Of a stretch of 7,332 bases of DNA, positions 1 through 6,662 are shown piece by piece. The notes beneath the pieces were generated by a model. It had not been told where the DNA came from. It ran no database searches and saw only the letters and a list, made by a program, of their open reading frames with translations. Source of the DNA: CAISGS01 sp044346445 (lineage in GTDB: Bacteria > Pseudomonadota > Alphaproteobacteria > Caulobacterales > Caulobacteraceae); contig JBIIZD010000111.1 in the NCBI GenBank assembly GCA_044346445.1, forward strand, positions 1-7,332. The letters run 5' to 3'. Both the position numbers and the translations under genes were made by a program. The stretch's first letter is position 1. The number at the start of each line of letters is the position of its first letter.

Positions 1-201
1 TATATCGAGCGCGAGGGGCAAAGGGCGATCATTCTGGGCAAGGGCGGCCAGACCCTGAAATGGATTGGTGAAAATTCCCGAAAAGACCTGATTGAAATTC
101 TGGACAGGCCCGTGCACCTGTTCTTGCACGTCAAGGTGCGCGAAACCTGGCAGGAAGAGCGCGCCTTTTATGCCGATCTGGGTCTGGACTTTGACGTCTG
201 A
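1..201 (+). CDS. era: GTPase Era, C-terminal KH domain (5' part outside window)
   Basis: This is the last 66 codons of Era, the GTPase that binds the 3' end of 16S rRNA and assists 30S subunit assembly. The GTPase domain lies upstream of the window. What is visible is the end of the type II KH domain. Its GxxG RNA-binding loop appears as ILGKGGQTLKWIG (visible residues 11-23), followed by the helix SRKDLIE and the closing strand HLFLHVKVRETW. The tail ERAFYADLGLDFDV matches the usual Era C-terminus (…YxxxGLDF). The frame is open from base 1 and stops at TGA 199-201. In alphaproteobacteria era commonly sits between rnc and recO, and recO does follow here after one small gene. Identification is firm despite truncation. 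Confidence 0.93.
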   Translation, partial: YIEREGQRAIILGKGGQTLKWIGENSRKDLIEILDRPVHLFLHVKVRETWQEERAFYADLGLDFDV

Positions 202-221
202 CCTCGCCTCTGTTTGATAAT
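191..221 (+). promoter_or_regulatory. possible sigma70-type promoter for the DUF3297 gene and recO
   Basis: A TTGACG hexamer (191-196, five of six matches to TTGACA) overlaps the last codons of era. A GATAAT hexamer (216-221, five of six matches to TATAAT) follows after a 19-bp spacer, slightly longer than optimal. A start site near 228 would leave a leader of roughly 13 nt before the ATG at 241. That would allow the two downstream genes to be expressed apart from era. It is a motif match only, since hexamers this good arise by chance fairly often. Confidence 0.33.
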
Positions 222-240
222 TTGCGAAAGACTGAAAGCT

Positions 241-483
241 ATGAGCGACACGCTTCCGGACCGGTTGTCTGTAAACCCCAGCAGCCCCTTTTATGATGCG
301 GCCCTGTTGGAGCGCGGCATTGGCATATTGTTCAAGGGCGTTGACAAGACCAATGTCGAGGAATACTGCGTCAGCGAGTCCTGGGTTCGCCTGACGGTGG
401 GCAATACGGTTGATCGCAAGGGCAATCCCATGACCGTCAAGCTGCAAGGCCCGGTCGAGCCCTATTTCCGCACCTCCGAATAG
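241..483 (+). CDS. DUF3297 family protein (small, function unknown)
   Basis: This is an 80-residue acidic, soluble protein with no signal peptide or membrane segment. Its sequence (MSDTLPDRLSVNPSSPFYD at the start, then RGIGILFKGVDKTNVEEYC, a short TVDRKGNPM turn and KLQGPVEPYF near the end) matches my recollection of the DUF3297 family, small proteobacterial proteins of about 80 residues. No biochemical role is known to me. The frame extends upstream to a TTG at 214. I chose ATG 241 because the family begins with M-[ST]-D-x-LPDRLS, and because the possible -10 element at 216-221 would lie inside a gene starting at 214. The ribosome site is weak (GAAAG at 234-238). The gene lies 39 bp after era and 15 bp before recO, so co-transcription with recO is likely. 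Confidence 0.85.
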   Translation: MSDTLPDRLSVNPSSPFYDAALLERGIGILFKGVDKTNVEEYCVSESWVRLTVGNTVDRKGNPMTVKLQGPVEPYFRTSE

Positions 484-498
484 GACAAGGCCGCCCCC

Positions 499-1233
499 AT
501 GACCGAATGGGAAGATGATGCCTTTATCCTGTCGGCGCGGGCTCATGGCGAGACGGGCGCGATTGTCGAGTTTCTGAGCGAAAACCATGGGCGTCACGCT
601 GCCCATGTCGCTGGCGCCGCCTCGCGCCGGATCAAGCCCTTCTTGCAGGCTGGTGCGCGCGTGGTGGTCATGTACCGCGCACGTGTGGCCGATCAGCTGG
701 GGTCTGCTACGCTGGAGCCCATTGGCGAGGGGCCATCAGCCCTGTTTGACGATCCGCTTGCCTTGGCGGGTCTGTCATCGGCTGCGGCCGTCGTGGCCGG
801 GGCCTTGCCAGAACGGCAGATTCATTCGGGCGCTTACCGCGCCTTGGAGGCCTTGGTTTCGTGCCTGTCCCTGACCGAGATCTGGCCTGCCGTCTATGTG
901 CGGTTTGAAGCCGGTTTGCTGGATGATCTGGGCTTTGGCCTTGACCTATCGCGCTGTGCGGCAACGGGCGAACTTGATGATCTGGTCTATGTCAGTCCGC
1001 GCACGGGCAGGGCGGTCAGCCGCGCAGCCGGCGAGCCCTATCGCGACAAGCTTTTGGCCTTGCCGCCGTTTATGCTTTCAGCCCAAGGTGGTCTGGAAAC
1101 CGGTGATGTTGGCGCGGGCCTGGCCCTGACCGGCTATTTCCTCGAACACCATATTTTCGCAGCCCTAAACCGGCCTTTGCCGACCCCCAGGACCCGGATG
1201 ATCGAGCGCCTCCGAGAGGCAGGCGCGCTTTAG
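499..1233 (+). CDS. recO: DNA repair protein RecO
   Basis: RecO (244 residues, a normal length) works with RecR, and usually RecF, to load RecA onto SSB-coated single-stranded DNA in gap repair, and it can anneal complementary strands. Residues 1-80 fit the N-terminal OB fold: WEDDAFILSARAHGETGAIVEFLSENHGRH is the usual RecO opening, with VAGAASRR after it. The helical C-terminal part carries RFEAGLLDDLGFGLDL (135-150), CAATGE (153-158) and YVSPRTGRAVSRAAGE (164-179), the typical alphaproteobacterial version. Only two cysteines are present (122 and 153) and there is no CxxC pair, so the zinc site seen in some RecO proteins is absent. ATG 499 is preceded by AAGG (487-490) with an 8-nt spacer and agrees with the family's N-terminus. 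It follows the DUF3297 gene closely and converges with the SDR gene. Confidence 0.96.
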   Translation: MTEWEDDAFILSARAHGETGAIVEFLSENHGRHAAHVAGAASRRIKPFLQAGARVVVMYRARVADQLGSATLEPIGEGPSALFDDPLALAGLSSAAAVVAGALPERQIHSGAYRALEALVSCLSLTEIWPAVYVRFEAGLLDDLGFGLDLSRCAATGELDDLVYVSPRTGRAVSRAAGEPYRDKLLALPPFMLSAQGGLETGDVGAGLALTGYFLEHHIFAALNRPLPTPRTRMIERLREAGAL

Positions 1234-1241
1234 CGGGCGCC
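1222..1241 (+). terminator. weak hairpin at the recO 3' end, possible terminator
   Basis: The recO stop codon sits in a GC-rich potential hairpin. GGCGCGC (1222-1228) can pair with GCG (1233-1235) and CGCC (1238-1241) around a TTTA loop, with a two-base GG bulge. The following bases (1242-1255) are pyrimidine-rich but hold no run of T, so it does not meet the intrinsic-terminator pattern well. The genes here converge with 20 bp between stops, so some terminator is expected, and this is the only candidate I see. Confidence 0.25.
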
Positions 1242-1253
1242 ATCCCCCTTCCC

Positions 1254-2000
1254 TTAGCTATCCCCGGCCTTCCAGTCCTTAAACGCCACCAGCCCCGTTG
1301 GCGGCTCGCGATCCGCGCGGGCAAGGTCCAGCATCAGGGGCACGATGTCTTCGGGGGCGGGCAGGGTCATGGGGTCTTCGCCGGGAAAGGCGACTTTTCG
1401 CATCTGGGTACGCATAGGGCCGGGATTGACCAGGCAGGCGCGCACCGGCGTATTGGTCATTTCATCGCTATAGCAGCTAATCATGGCCTCAAGCCCAGCC
1501 TTTGCCGCAGCATAAGGCCCCCAAAAGGCGCGGGGGTTACGCGCAACGCCGCTGGACAGAAAGATCAGTCTTCCGGCTTGCGACTGGCGCAGCAAGGGGT
1601 CCATCGATCGGATCAGGCGGTAATTGGCGGTCAGGTTGATACCAATCACCTGGTCAAACGGCTTTGGATCAATGTGGGCCACAGGTGTCAGACCACCAAG
1701 ATAGCCCGCAGCCCCGACCAATATGTCTAGGCGCTTATAACGCTCATAGAGCGCAAGACCCAGCCGGTCTATGCCATCGCCATCCATCAGATCGAGCGGA
1801 ACCAGGCTGGCACGCGCGCCGGTTTCTGTGAAAATCTGGTCGTCCAAGGCTTCTAGCCCGCCTTGGGTACGGCCAACAGCGATGACATGGGCACCGGCCT
1901 TGGCATAACCAAAAGCGATCGCTTGGCCAATGCCGCGCGTGGCACCGGTAACAAGGGCAATCTTACCGGCCAGCGGTTTTGACTCTGATGAGGTGTTCAT
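1254..2000 (-). CDS. SDR family NAD(P)-dependent oxidoreductase, YciK-like
   Basis: This is a 248-residue classical short-chain dehydrogenase with a Rossmann fold, cytosolic, substrate unknown. The cofactor loop TGATRGIG is at residues 18-25. VGR at 42-44 puts an arginine after the second strand, which usually favours NADP(H). The active site is complete: N122 (INLTAN), S150 (LSSG), Y163 and K167 (YAAAKAG). The structural NNAG motif is altered to AAG (97-99, in LVGAAGYLGG). The LG after it, together with the spacing, resembles E. coli YciK and its alphaproteobacterial relatives often found after purF. ATG 2000 gives the usual short N-terminus before LAGKIALVTGA. A GTG at 2039 would add 13 residues, and neither start has a clear Shine-Dalgarno sequence. 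It is the last gene of the minus-strand series, 56 bp after the transporter stop. Confidence 0.9.
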   Translation of the reverse strand: MNTSSESKPLAGKIALVTGATRGIGQAIAFGYAKAGAHVIAVGRTQGGLEALDDQIFTETGARASLVPLDLMDGDGIDRLGLALYERYKRLDILVGAAGYLGGLTPVAHIDPKPFDQVIGINLTANYRLIRSMDPLLRQSQAGRLIFLSSGVARNPRAFWGPYAAAKAGLEAMISCYSDEMTNTPVRACLVNPGPMRTQMRKVAFPGEDPMTLPAPEDIVPLMLDLARADREPPTGLVAFKDWKAGDS

Positions 2001-2056
2001 AGACTGGGTTTTAGCGATTGCCGCGCCAAGGTCACGCACAAAGCTAGGCTGAGCAG

Positions 2057-3064
2057 CTAGAAATCCTGATCGGTGTCTGGTCTGTTTCCATAACGCTGCG
2101 CCAGAAAGGCGCAGGCCATGAGCTGTATCTGGTGATAAATCATCAGGGGCAGGACAATCATACCCGCCGTTCCAGCCGAAAACAGGATGCCAACCATCGG
2201 CACGCCCGTTGCCAGACTCTTTTTCGAACCCGCAAAAACAATGGCAATCTCATCTTGCTTGCTAAAGCCCAGAGCACGGGTCAGCAGGGTCGATAGGGCT
2301 AAAACCAGACCAAGCAGGGCTAGGCAGACAAGCAATAGGCGCAGCAGATCACCGCCCTCAATCTTGCTCCACAAACCGCCCGTAACGCTGTTGCTAAAGG
2401 CGCTATAGACGATCAAGAGGATCGAGCCGCGATCCAGATAGGTCAGGCTGGCCTTATGGCGGGCGACAAAGCCGCCAATCCAGGGACGCAGGGCCTGACC
2501 CAGGGCAAAGGGCAAGAAAAGCTGCACCAATATGGCCTCAACTGCGGTCCAGGACATGCTGTTGCCTTTGGCATGCATTAGGAGGCCGACCAGGACCGGT
2601 GTGACAATAATTCCGACCAGGTTCGAGGCAGAGGCTGCGACCACAGCGGCCGCAACATTGCCCCGCGCCACAGCAGTAAACGCAATGGCCGATTGCACCG
2701 TCGAGGGCAGGCAGCACAGAAACAAGACGCCTTGCGTCAGGCTGGCGGGTAGGATGGCGGTCGGCAAATGGCTTGCGCCGAGGCCAATCAAGGGAAACAG
2801 CGCAAAACTGATAGCCAATATGGTCAGGTGCGCGCGCCAATGCACAAGGGCTGCACCAACCGACTGGGGCGATAGTCTTGCGCCGTGTAAAAAGAACAAC
2901 AGACCGACCGCCAGTTTTGTGGCCAGACCAAGCTGGACCGCAAACCCACCGCTTGCAGGCAATAGGCTGGCGAGCAAGACCATGCCAACCAAGGCCAGCA
3001 TATAAGGATCGATGCGCAGTTTCTGTATCAGTCCACCGAGGCGGTTTTTTTTAGCCGCAATCAC
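2057..3064 (-). CDS. bile acid:sodium symporter family (SBF-like, YfeH/SLC10A7 type) transporter
   Basis: This is a 335-residue inner-membrane protein made of about nine or ten hydrophobic segments, beginning near residues 22-37 and 45-60. Family marks are FFLHGARLSP (57-66), the core CLPSTVQSAIAFTAVARGN (118-136), SASNLVGIIVTP (145-156), YSAFSNS (220-226) and GSKKSLATGVP (279-289). These are the signatures of the SBF-like branch that includes E. coli YfeH and vertebrate SLC10A7, not of true bile acid carriers. The substrate is therefore unknown, though sodium-coupled transport is plausible. The start is GTG 3064, which overlaps the purF stop in a GTGA tetramer and has no Shine-Dalgarno of its own, suggesting coupling to purF translation. 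An ATG at 3001 is possible but would remove the N-terminal basic segment. Codons 5-7 contain a run of eight A. Confidence 0.93.
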   Translation of the reverse strand: MIAAKKNRLGGLIQKLRIDPYMLALVGMVLLASLLPASGGFAVQLGLATKLAVGLLFFLHGARLSPQSVGAALVHWRAHLTILAISFALFPLIGLGASHLPTAILPASLTQGVLFLCCLPSTVQSAIAFTAVARGNVAAAVVAASASNLVGIIVTPVLVGLLMHAKGNSMSWTAVEAILVQLFLPFALGQALRPWIGGFVARHKASLTYLDRGSILLIVYSAFSNSVTGGLWSKIEGGDLLRLLLVCLALLGLVLALSTLLTRALGFSKQDEIAIVFAGSKKSLATGVPMVGILFSAGTAGMIVLPLMIYHQIQLMACAFLAQRYGNRPDTDQDF

Positions 3065-4557
3065 GCGCTGACAAGAAACGAGAGTTGGCGATCAGCTTGA
3101 TCCTTGCGCCCTTCAGCAATCTCGCGGTCCAGCAGGCGAGTGGGATAATCGCCGGTGAAATAATGGTCGGTAAATTGCGGTGACGCCGGATCCCGTGCAC
3201 CCGCCTCCATGGCCCAATAAAGACCATCCACCGACAAGAAACCCAGACTATCCACTTCTAGATAACGCGTCATTTCCTCCAGCGACTTGTTCGCGGCCAA
3301 CAAGTGTTCGCGGTCGGGCATATCAATGCCGTAAAAGTCGGGCCAGCGAATAGGCGGTGAGGCTGAGCGTAGATGCACTTCTGTCGCCCCAGCCTCGCGC
3401 ACCATGCGCACGATTTTCAGCGAGGTGGTGCCCCGCACAATAGAATCGTCAATCAGTATGACCCGCTTGCCCTTGAGCACGCATCGGTTTGGGCTGTGCT
3501 TCATGCGCACGCCCAGTTCACGCACGCCCTGGGTCGGTTGGATAAAGGTGCGGCCGACATAGTGATTGCGGATAATGCCCATCTCAAAGGCAATGCCGCT
3601 TTCTTGCGCAAAGCCCAGCGCCGCCGGAACGCCGGAATCGGGCACGGGGACCACGACATCAGCTTCGCTAAAGCATTCCTGGGCCAGACGCCGACCCATG
3701 CGCTTGCGCACCTCATAAACAGAGCGACCGTTCACCACACTGTCGGGGCGGGCAAAATAGACATATTCGAACACGCAGGGCCTTGCCGACGCCGCCGGGA
3801 AGGGGCGCAGGCTTTCAATCCCGTCTGACGAGATCACGATCATTTCGCCATGTTCGACATCGCGAATAAATTGCGCGCCAATCATGTCCAGAGCGCAGGT
3901 TTCCGAGGCCAGAACAGGCTTTCCGGCCAGATCACCCAAGACCAGAGGACGGATGCCGAGGGGGTCGCGCACCCCGATCATCTTCTTATTGGTCATGGCC
4001 ACCAGCGCATAGCCGCCTTCAATCTGGCTCAAGGCCTCGATGAAACGATCCACCACCTTGGCTTTGCGCGAGCGGGCAATGAGATGCAGAATAACCTCAG
4101 AGTCCGATGTCGACTGGAATATGGCCCCGTCCGAGACCAACTGGTCGCGCAGGAACAGGAAATTGGTCAGATTGCCATTATGGGCCAAGGCCACGCCCCC
4201 AGCCTCAAGATCGGCAAACATGGGCTGCACATTGCGTATCAAACTGCCGCCAGCGGTGGAATAGCGGGTATGGCCAATGGCATGTGTGCCCGGCAGGTGG
4301 CTGACCAGATCAGCCCCGGCAAAGGCGTCGCCGACATGGCCCATATGGCGCTCTGTATGAAATCGGCTACCGTCAAAACTGGCAATACCGCAGGCTTCTT
4401 GGCCGCGATGTTGCAGGGCGTGCAGGCCAAGCGCGCAGACCGCGCTGGCATCGGGCACCTCATAGACTCCAAACACCCCGCATTCCAGTCTGGGCCGGTC
4501 ATCATCGGCATCGCGATGTTCTAAGCTTGAAAAGGTCTCGTGTGTGTGGCCGATCAT
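3061..4557 (-). CDS. purF: amidophosphoribosyltransferase (glutamine PRPP amidotransferase)
   Basis: PurF catalyses the first committed step of purine synthesis in the cytosol, making 5-phosphoribosylamine from PRPP and glutamine. It is 498 residues long. The class II glutaminase domain starts at the nucleophile C26 (CGVFG), so about 25 residues should be removed as a propeptide. It also carries GHTRYST (95-101) and HNGNLTN (126-132). The phosphoribosyltransferase domain has the PRPP loop VILIDDSIVRGTTS (366-379). Of the four cysteines that hold the 4Fe-4S cluster in the Bacillus enzyme, only C261 is kept. The second position is D407, and the C-terminal CxxC stretch reads PQFTDHYFTGDYP (460-472), so a cluster is unlikely. 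ATG 4557 has a GGAG site (4566-4569) 8 nt upstream and overlaps the cvpA stop by 4 nt (ATGA). Confidence 0.98.
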   Translation of the reverse strand: MIGHTHETFSSLEHRDADDDRPRLECGVFGVYEVPDASAVCALGLHALQHRGQEACGIASFDGSRFHTERHMGHVGDAFAGADLVSHLPGTHAIGHTRYSTAGGSLIRNVQPMFADLEAGGVALAHNGNLTNFLFLRDQLVSDGAIFQSTSDSEVILHLIARSRKAKVVDRFIEALSQIEGGYALVAMTNKKMIGVRDPLGIRPLVLGDLAGKPVLASETCALDMIGAQFIRDVEHGEMIVISSDGIESLRPFPAASARPCVFEYVYFARPDSVVNGRSVYEVRKRMGRRLAQECFSEADVVVPVPDSGVPAALGFAQESGIAFEMGIIRNHYVGRTFIQPTQGVRELGVRMKHSPNRCVLKGKRVILIDDSIVRGTTSLKIVRMVREAGATEVHLRSASPPIRWPDFYGIDMPDREHLLAANKSLEEMTRYLEVDSLGFLSVDGLYWAMEAGARDPASPQFTDHYFTGDYPTRLLDREIAEGRKDQADRQLSFLVSA

Positions 4558-5189
4558 CGGTTCTTCTCCACTAGATCATCAACGCCCTGGCGCGATGTCT
4601 CGTCATAGCCTTGACCGGGGGTCGTCTTGGCGGGCGCAGGCGCTGACGTCTTGTCTGCGGCCCCGTCACGCACGGCCTTTTCGAGCGAAGGCCCCAGCCG
4701 GTCGGCAACGGCCGATCCTTCCGGCGCCAAGGCCCGAAGTCCCGAGGCGCTAAGCTTGGCCAGGGGATAAAGCGCCGCATGCGATATCCAGCGGGGCACC
4801 CGCTCGGGCGGTGTGGCGGCATTGAAGACCAGATAGAATACGCCGAGCAGTACCAAGGCCCTGATCAGGCCAAACCCAACCCCTGCTGAGCGATCTAATG
4901 CGCCCAAGGTCTCGATACGATGAATCTTTTTGGTCAGGAACGAGCCTGTGAGCCGAATGGCAATATAGGCCAGCACAAAGCTCAAGACCACGGCCAGCGC
5001 CGTGGCTGCCCAGTCTGGATCAATCAGTTTCCGGCCCAAGGGACCGGTAAATCTCAAGGCAAATATGGCGATCAGGGCCGCGAGGAAGAAAGCCAAAATG
5101 GTCATGACTTCGCGGATGGCACCGCGCACATAGCCAATCAGGGCCGAGCCCAGGATAATACAAAGGGCAATGAGGTCAAATAGGGTCAC
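4554..5189 (-). CDS. cvpA: CvpA family inner-membrane protein
   Basis: This is a 211-residue membrane protein of the CvpA family, named in E. coli for its need in colicin V production and encoded just before purF there as here. Its molecular role is not established. Four hydrophobic segments are visible, at about residues 4-21, 29-47, 61-80 and 103-123. The family motif GxxRGxxRE is seen at 19-27 (GYVRGAIRE), and ALDRSAGVGFGLIRALVL (97-114) is the conserved fourth segment. After residue 165 the protein becomes a charged tail rich in A, P, K and T, probably disordered. The start is GTG 5189, fixed by a strong AAGGAG (5195-5200) 5 nt upstream. It lies 17 bp after radA and overlaps purF by 4 bp, so it is almost certainly in the same transcript. 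Confidence 0.93.
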   Translation of the reverse strand: MTLFDLIALCIILGSALIGYVRGAIREVMTILAFFLAALIAIFALRFTGPLGRKLIDPDWAATALAVVLSFVLAYIAIRLTGSFLTKKIHRIETLGALDRSAGVGFGLIRALVLLGVFYLVFNAATPPERVPRWISHAALYPLAKLSASGLRALAPEGSAVADRLGPSLEKAVRDGAADKTSAPAPAKTTPGQGYDETSRQGVDDLVEKNR

Positions 5190-5194
5190 TGAGG

Positions 5195-5200
5195 CTCCTT
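5195..5200 (-). promoter_or_regulatory. Shine-Dalgarno AAGGAG fixing the GTG start of cvpA
   Basis: On the minus strand AAGGAG is followed by a 5-nt spacer and then GTG (5189-5187). It is the strongest ribosome site in the window and lies in the 17-bp radA-cvpA gap. It decides for the GTG start. Confidence 0.8.
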
Positions 5201-5206
5201 CAGACC

Positions 5207-6574
5207 TTAGGTCCAGTCGCTTTCGCCGATCCGGCGGACAGCATCCGTGAGACGACTTACACCCGATACGGGGAAGGGCGCTAGGTCGTTGAGGCCCATT
5301 GGCCCCAATGCGCGAGAAAAACCTAATTTTGCGGCTTCTTTCAGGCGTGATTCCATTCGGCTCACCTGCCTGACCTCGCCAGACAGGCTCACCTCGCCAA
5401 AAACAACGCAGTCTTGCGGCAAGGCGACATCGAGCGCGGACGAGGCAAGGGCTGCGGCTGCGGCCAGATCGGCGGCGGGTTCACTAATACGAAGGCCGCC
5501 TGCAACATTCAGATAGACATCGCGTCCGCCAAGGCCAAGGCCGCACCGCGACTCCAAAACCGCCAGCACCATGGCCAGCCGTCCCGAATCCCAGCCGACC
5601 ACGGCGCGCCTGGGTGTGCCATAGGCCGAAGGCGCAACAAGCGCCTGAAACTCGACCAGAACCGGGCGGGAGCCTTCGATCCCGGCAAAAACGGCAGCCC
5701 CCGGTGCACGCTCGCCGCCGCCATTGAGGAACAGGGCCGAGGGGTTCTTGACCTCACGCAGGCCCGCATCGCCCATCTCGAACACGCCGATCTCGTCGGT
5801 GGCCCCAAACCGGTTTTTGGCAGCGCGCAGTATGCGGAACGGATAGCCGCGCTCGCCCTCAAACGACAGGACGGCATCGACCATATGCTCGACCACGCGC
5901 GGGCCAGCAATCTGGCCGTCCTTGGTTACGTGGCCAACGAGAATAACCGCTACGCCGCGCGTCTTGGCTAGACGCACAAGCTCACCCGCTGCCGCCCGCA
6001 CCTGTGTGACCGAGCCTGGCCCCGCCTCATGCGCATCGCTCCAGAGCGTCTGGATGGAATCGATCACGACCAGATCAAAGGCCTCGCGCTTTAGACCATC
6101 CACAATGCCGCGCAGGGCGGTTTCGGCGGCCATCTGGACCGGGGCTTGAGAAAGGCCCATGCGGGCGGCGCGGCTACGGACCTGATCGAGCGCTTCCTCG
6201 CCACTGATATAGGCACATTTCGCGCCCTGAACGGCGGCCTGGGCGCAAACCTGAAGCAGCAGGGTCGACTTGCCCACGCCCGGATCGCCGCTGAGCAATA
6301 TGGCCGAGCCACGCGCCACGCCGCCGCCGCAAACCCGGTCAAATTCGTCGATCCCGGTCATGATCCTGGGCGGTGGCGGGGTCTGGCTGTCGAGTGTTTC
6401 AAAAGTCAGGCCACGCAGCTTGCTGGCCCGGCTTGGGGCAAGCGCGCCCGGCGGGCGGCTTTGAATCTCTTCGACCAGGCTGTTCCAAGCCGAACAGGCT
6501 GGGCACTGGCCAGCCCATTTGGACTGCACCGCACCGCAGGTCTGGCAAACATAGGACGCACCGTCGCGGGCCAT
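5207..6574 (-). CDS. radA: DNA repair protein RadA (Sms), branch-migration ATPase
   Basis: RadA is a RecA-like hexameric ATPase that drives branch migration of recombination intermediates. It is 455 residues, the usual length. The parts in order are: an N-terminal zinc finger with C10, C13, C24 and C27 (YVCQTCGAVQSKWAGQCPAC); a RecA-like core with Walker A GDPGVGKS (96-103), Walker B ending at D172 (FDLVVIDSIQT) and the RadA-specific KNRFG (253-257); and a Lon-protease-like C-terminal domain from about 280, which in RadA serves DNA binding and assembly and is not proteolytic. ATG 6574 is supported by GGAG (6580-6583) with a 5-nt spacer and places the zinc finger at the expected position. It follows alr by 88 bp and precedes cvpA by 17 bp. 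Confidence 0.98.
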   Translation of the reverse strand: MARDGASYVCQTCGAVQSKWAGQCPACSAWNSLVEEIQSRPPGALAPSRASKLRGLTFETLDSQTPPPPRIMTGIDEFDRVCGGGVARGSAILLSGDPGVGKSTLLLQVCAQAAVQGAKCAYISGEEALDQVRSRAARMGLSQAPVQMAAETALRGIVDGLKREAFDLVVIDSIQTLWSDAHEAGPGSVTQVRAAAGELVRLAKTRGVAVILVGHVTKDGQIAGPRVVEHMVDAVLSFEGERGYPFRILRAAKNRFGATDEIGVFEMGDAGLREVKNPSALFLNGGGERAPGAAVFAGIEGSRPVLVEFQALVAPSAYGTPRRAVVGWDSGRLAMVLAVLESRCGLGLGGRDVYLNVAGGLRISEPAADLAAAAALASSALDVALPQDCVVFGEVSLSGEVRQVSRMESRLKEAAKLGFSRALGPMGLNDLAPFPVSGVSRLTDAVRRIGESDWT

Positions 6575-6596
6575 CAGGTCTCCAAGGGCGAATCAC

Positions 6597-6631
6597 GCCT
6601 GTGTCTAGCGCTTAGTTTAGCCGACACTGGC
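6597..6631. repeat. imperfect inverted repeat in the alr-radA gap
   Basis: GCCTGTGTC (6597-6605) and GACACTGGC (6623-6631) are inverted copies that pair at eight of nine positions with one central mismatch, around a 17-bp AT-richer spacer. Neither side carries a T run, so it is not a standard terminator. It lies 22 bp upstream of the radA start, so an operator or a leader hairpin is conceivable. A repeat this short can also be chance. Confidence 0.4.
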
Positions 6632-6662
6632 CTCGGATAAATCGCTTGTTTGAAGGATTATG

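Noticed and set aside
214..240. TTG start at 214 for the DUF3297 gene
   Set aside because: The extra nine residues do not fit the family start, and the TTG overlaps the possible -10 element; ATG 241 is preferred.
2001..2039. N-terminal extension of the SDR from GTG 2039
   Set aside because: It adds 13 residues not expected in the family and has no Shine-Dalgarno; ATG 2000 fits the normal length better, though ATG 2000 also lacks a good site.
2532..3005. A 157-codon open frame on the + strand, antisense to the transporter
   Set aside because: It lies opposite clear SBF-family motifs and its translation has no recognisable domain.
3850..4524. A 224-codon open frame on the + strand, antisense to purF
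   Set aside because: It lies wholly opposite purF, matches no family I recognise, and has the composition expected of a reverse shadow of a GC-rich gene.
5414..5971. A 185-codon open frame on the + strand, antisense to radA
   Set aside because: It is a shadow of radA; the repetitive G/A/R-rich product and lack of any ribosome site argue against coding.
6575..6662. A sigma70 promoter ahead of radA (TAAACT as -10 on the minus strand)
   Set aside because: No acceptable -35 hexamer lies 16-19 bp upstream, so I do not call it.
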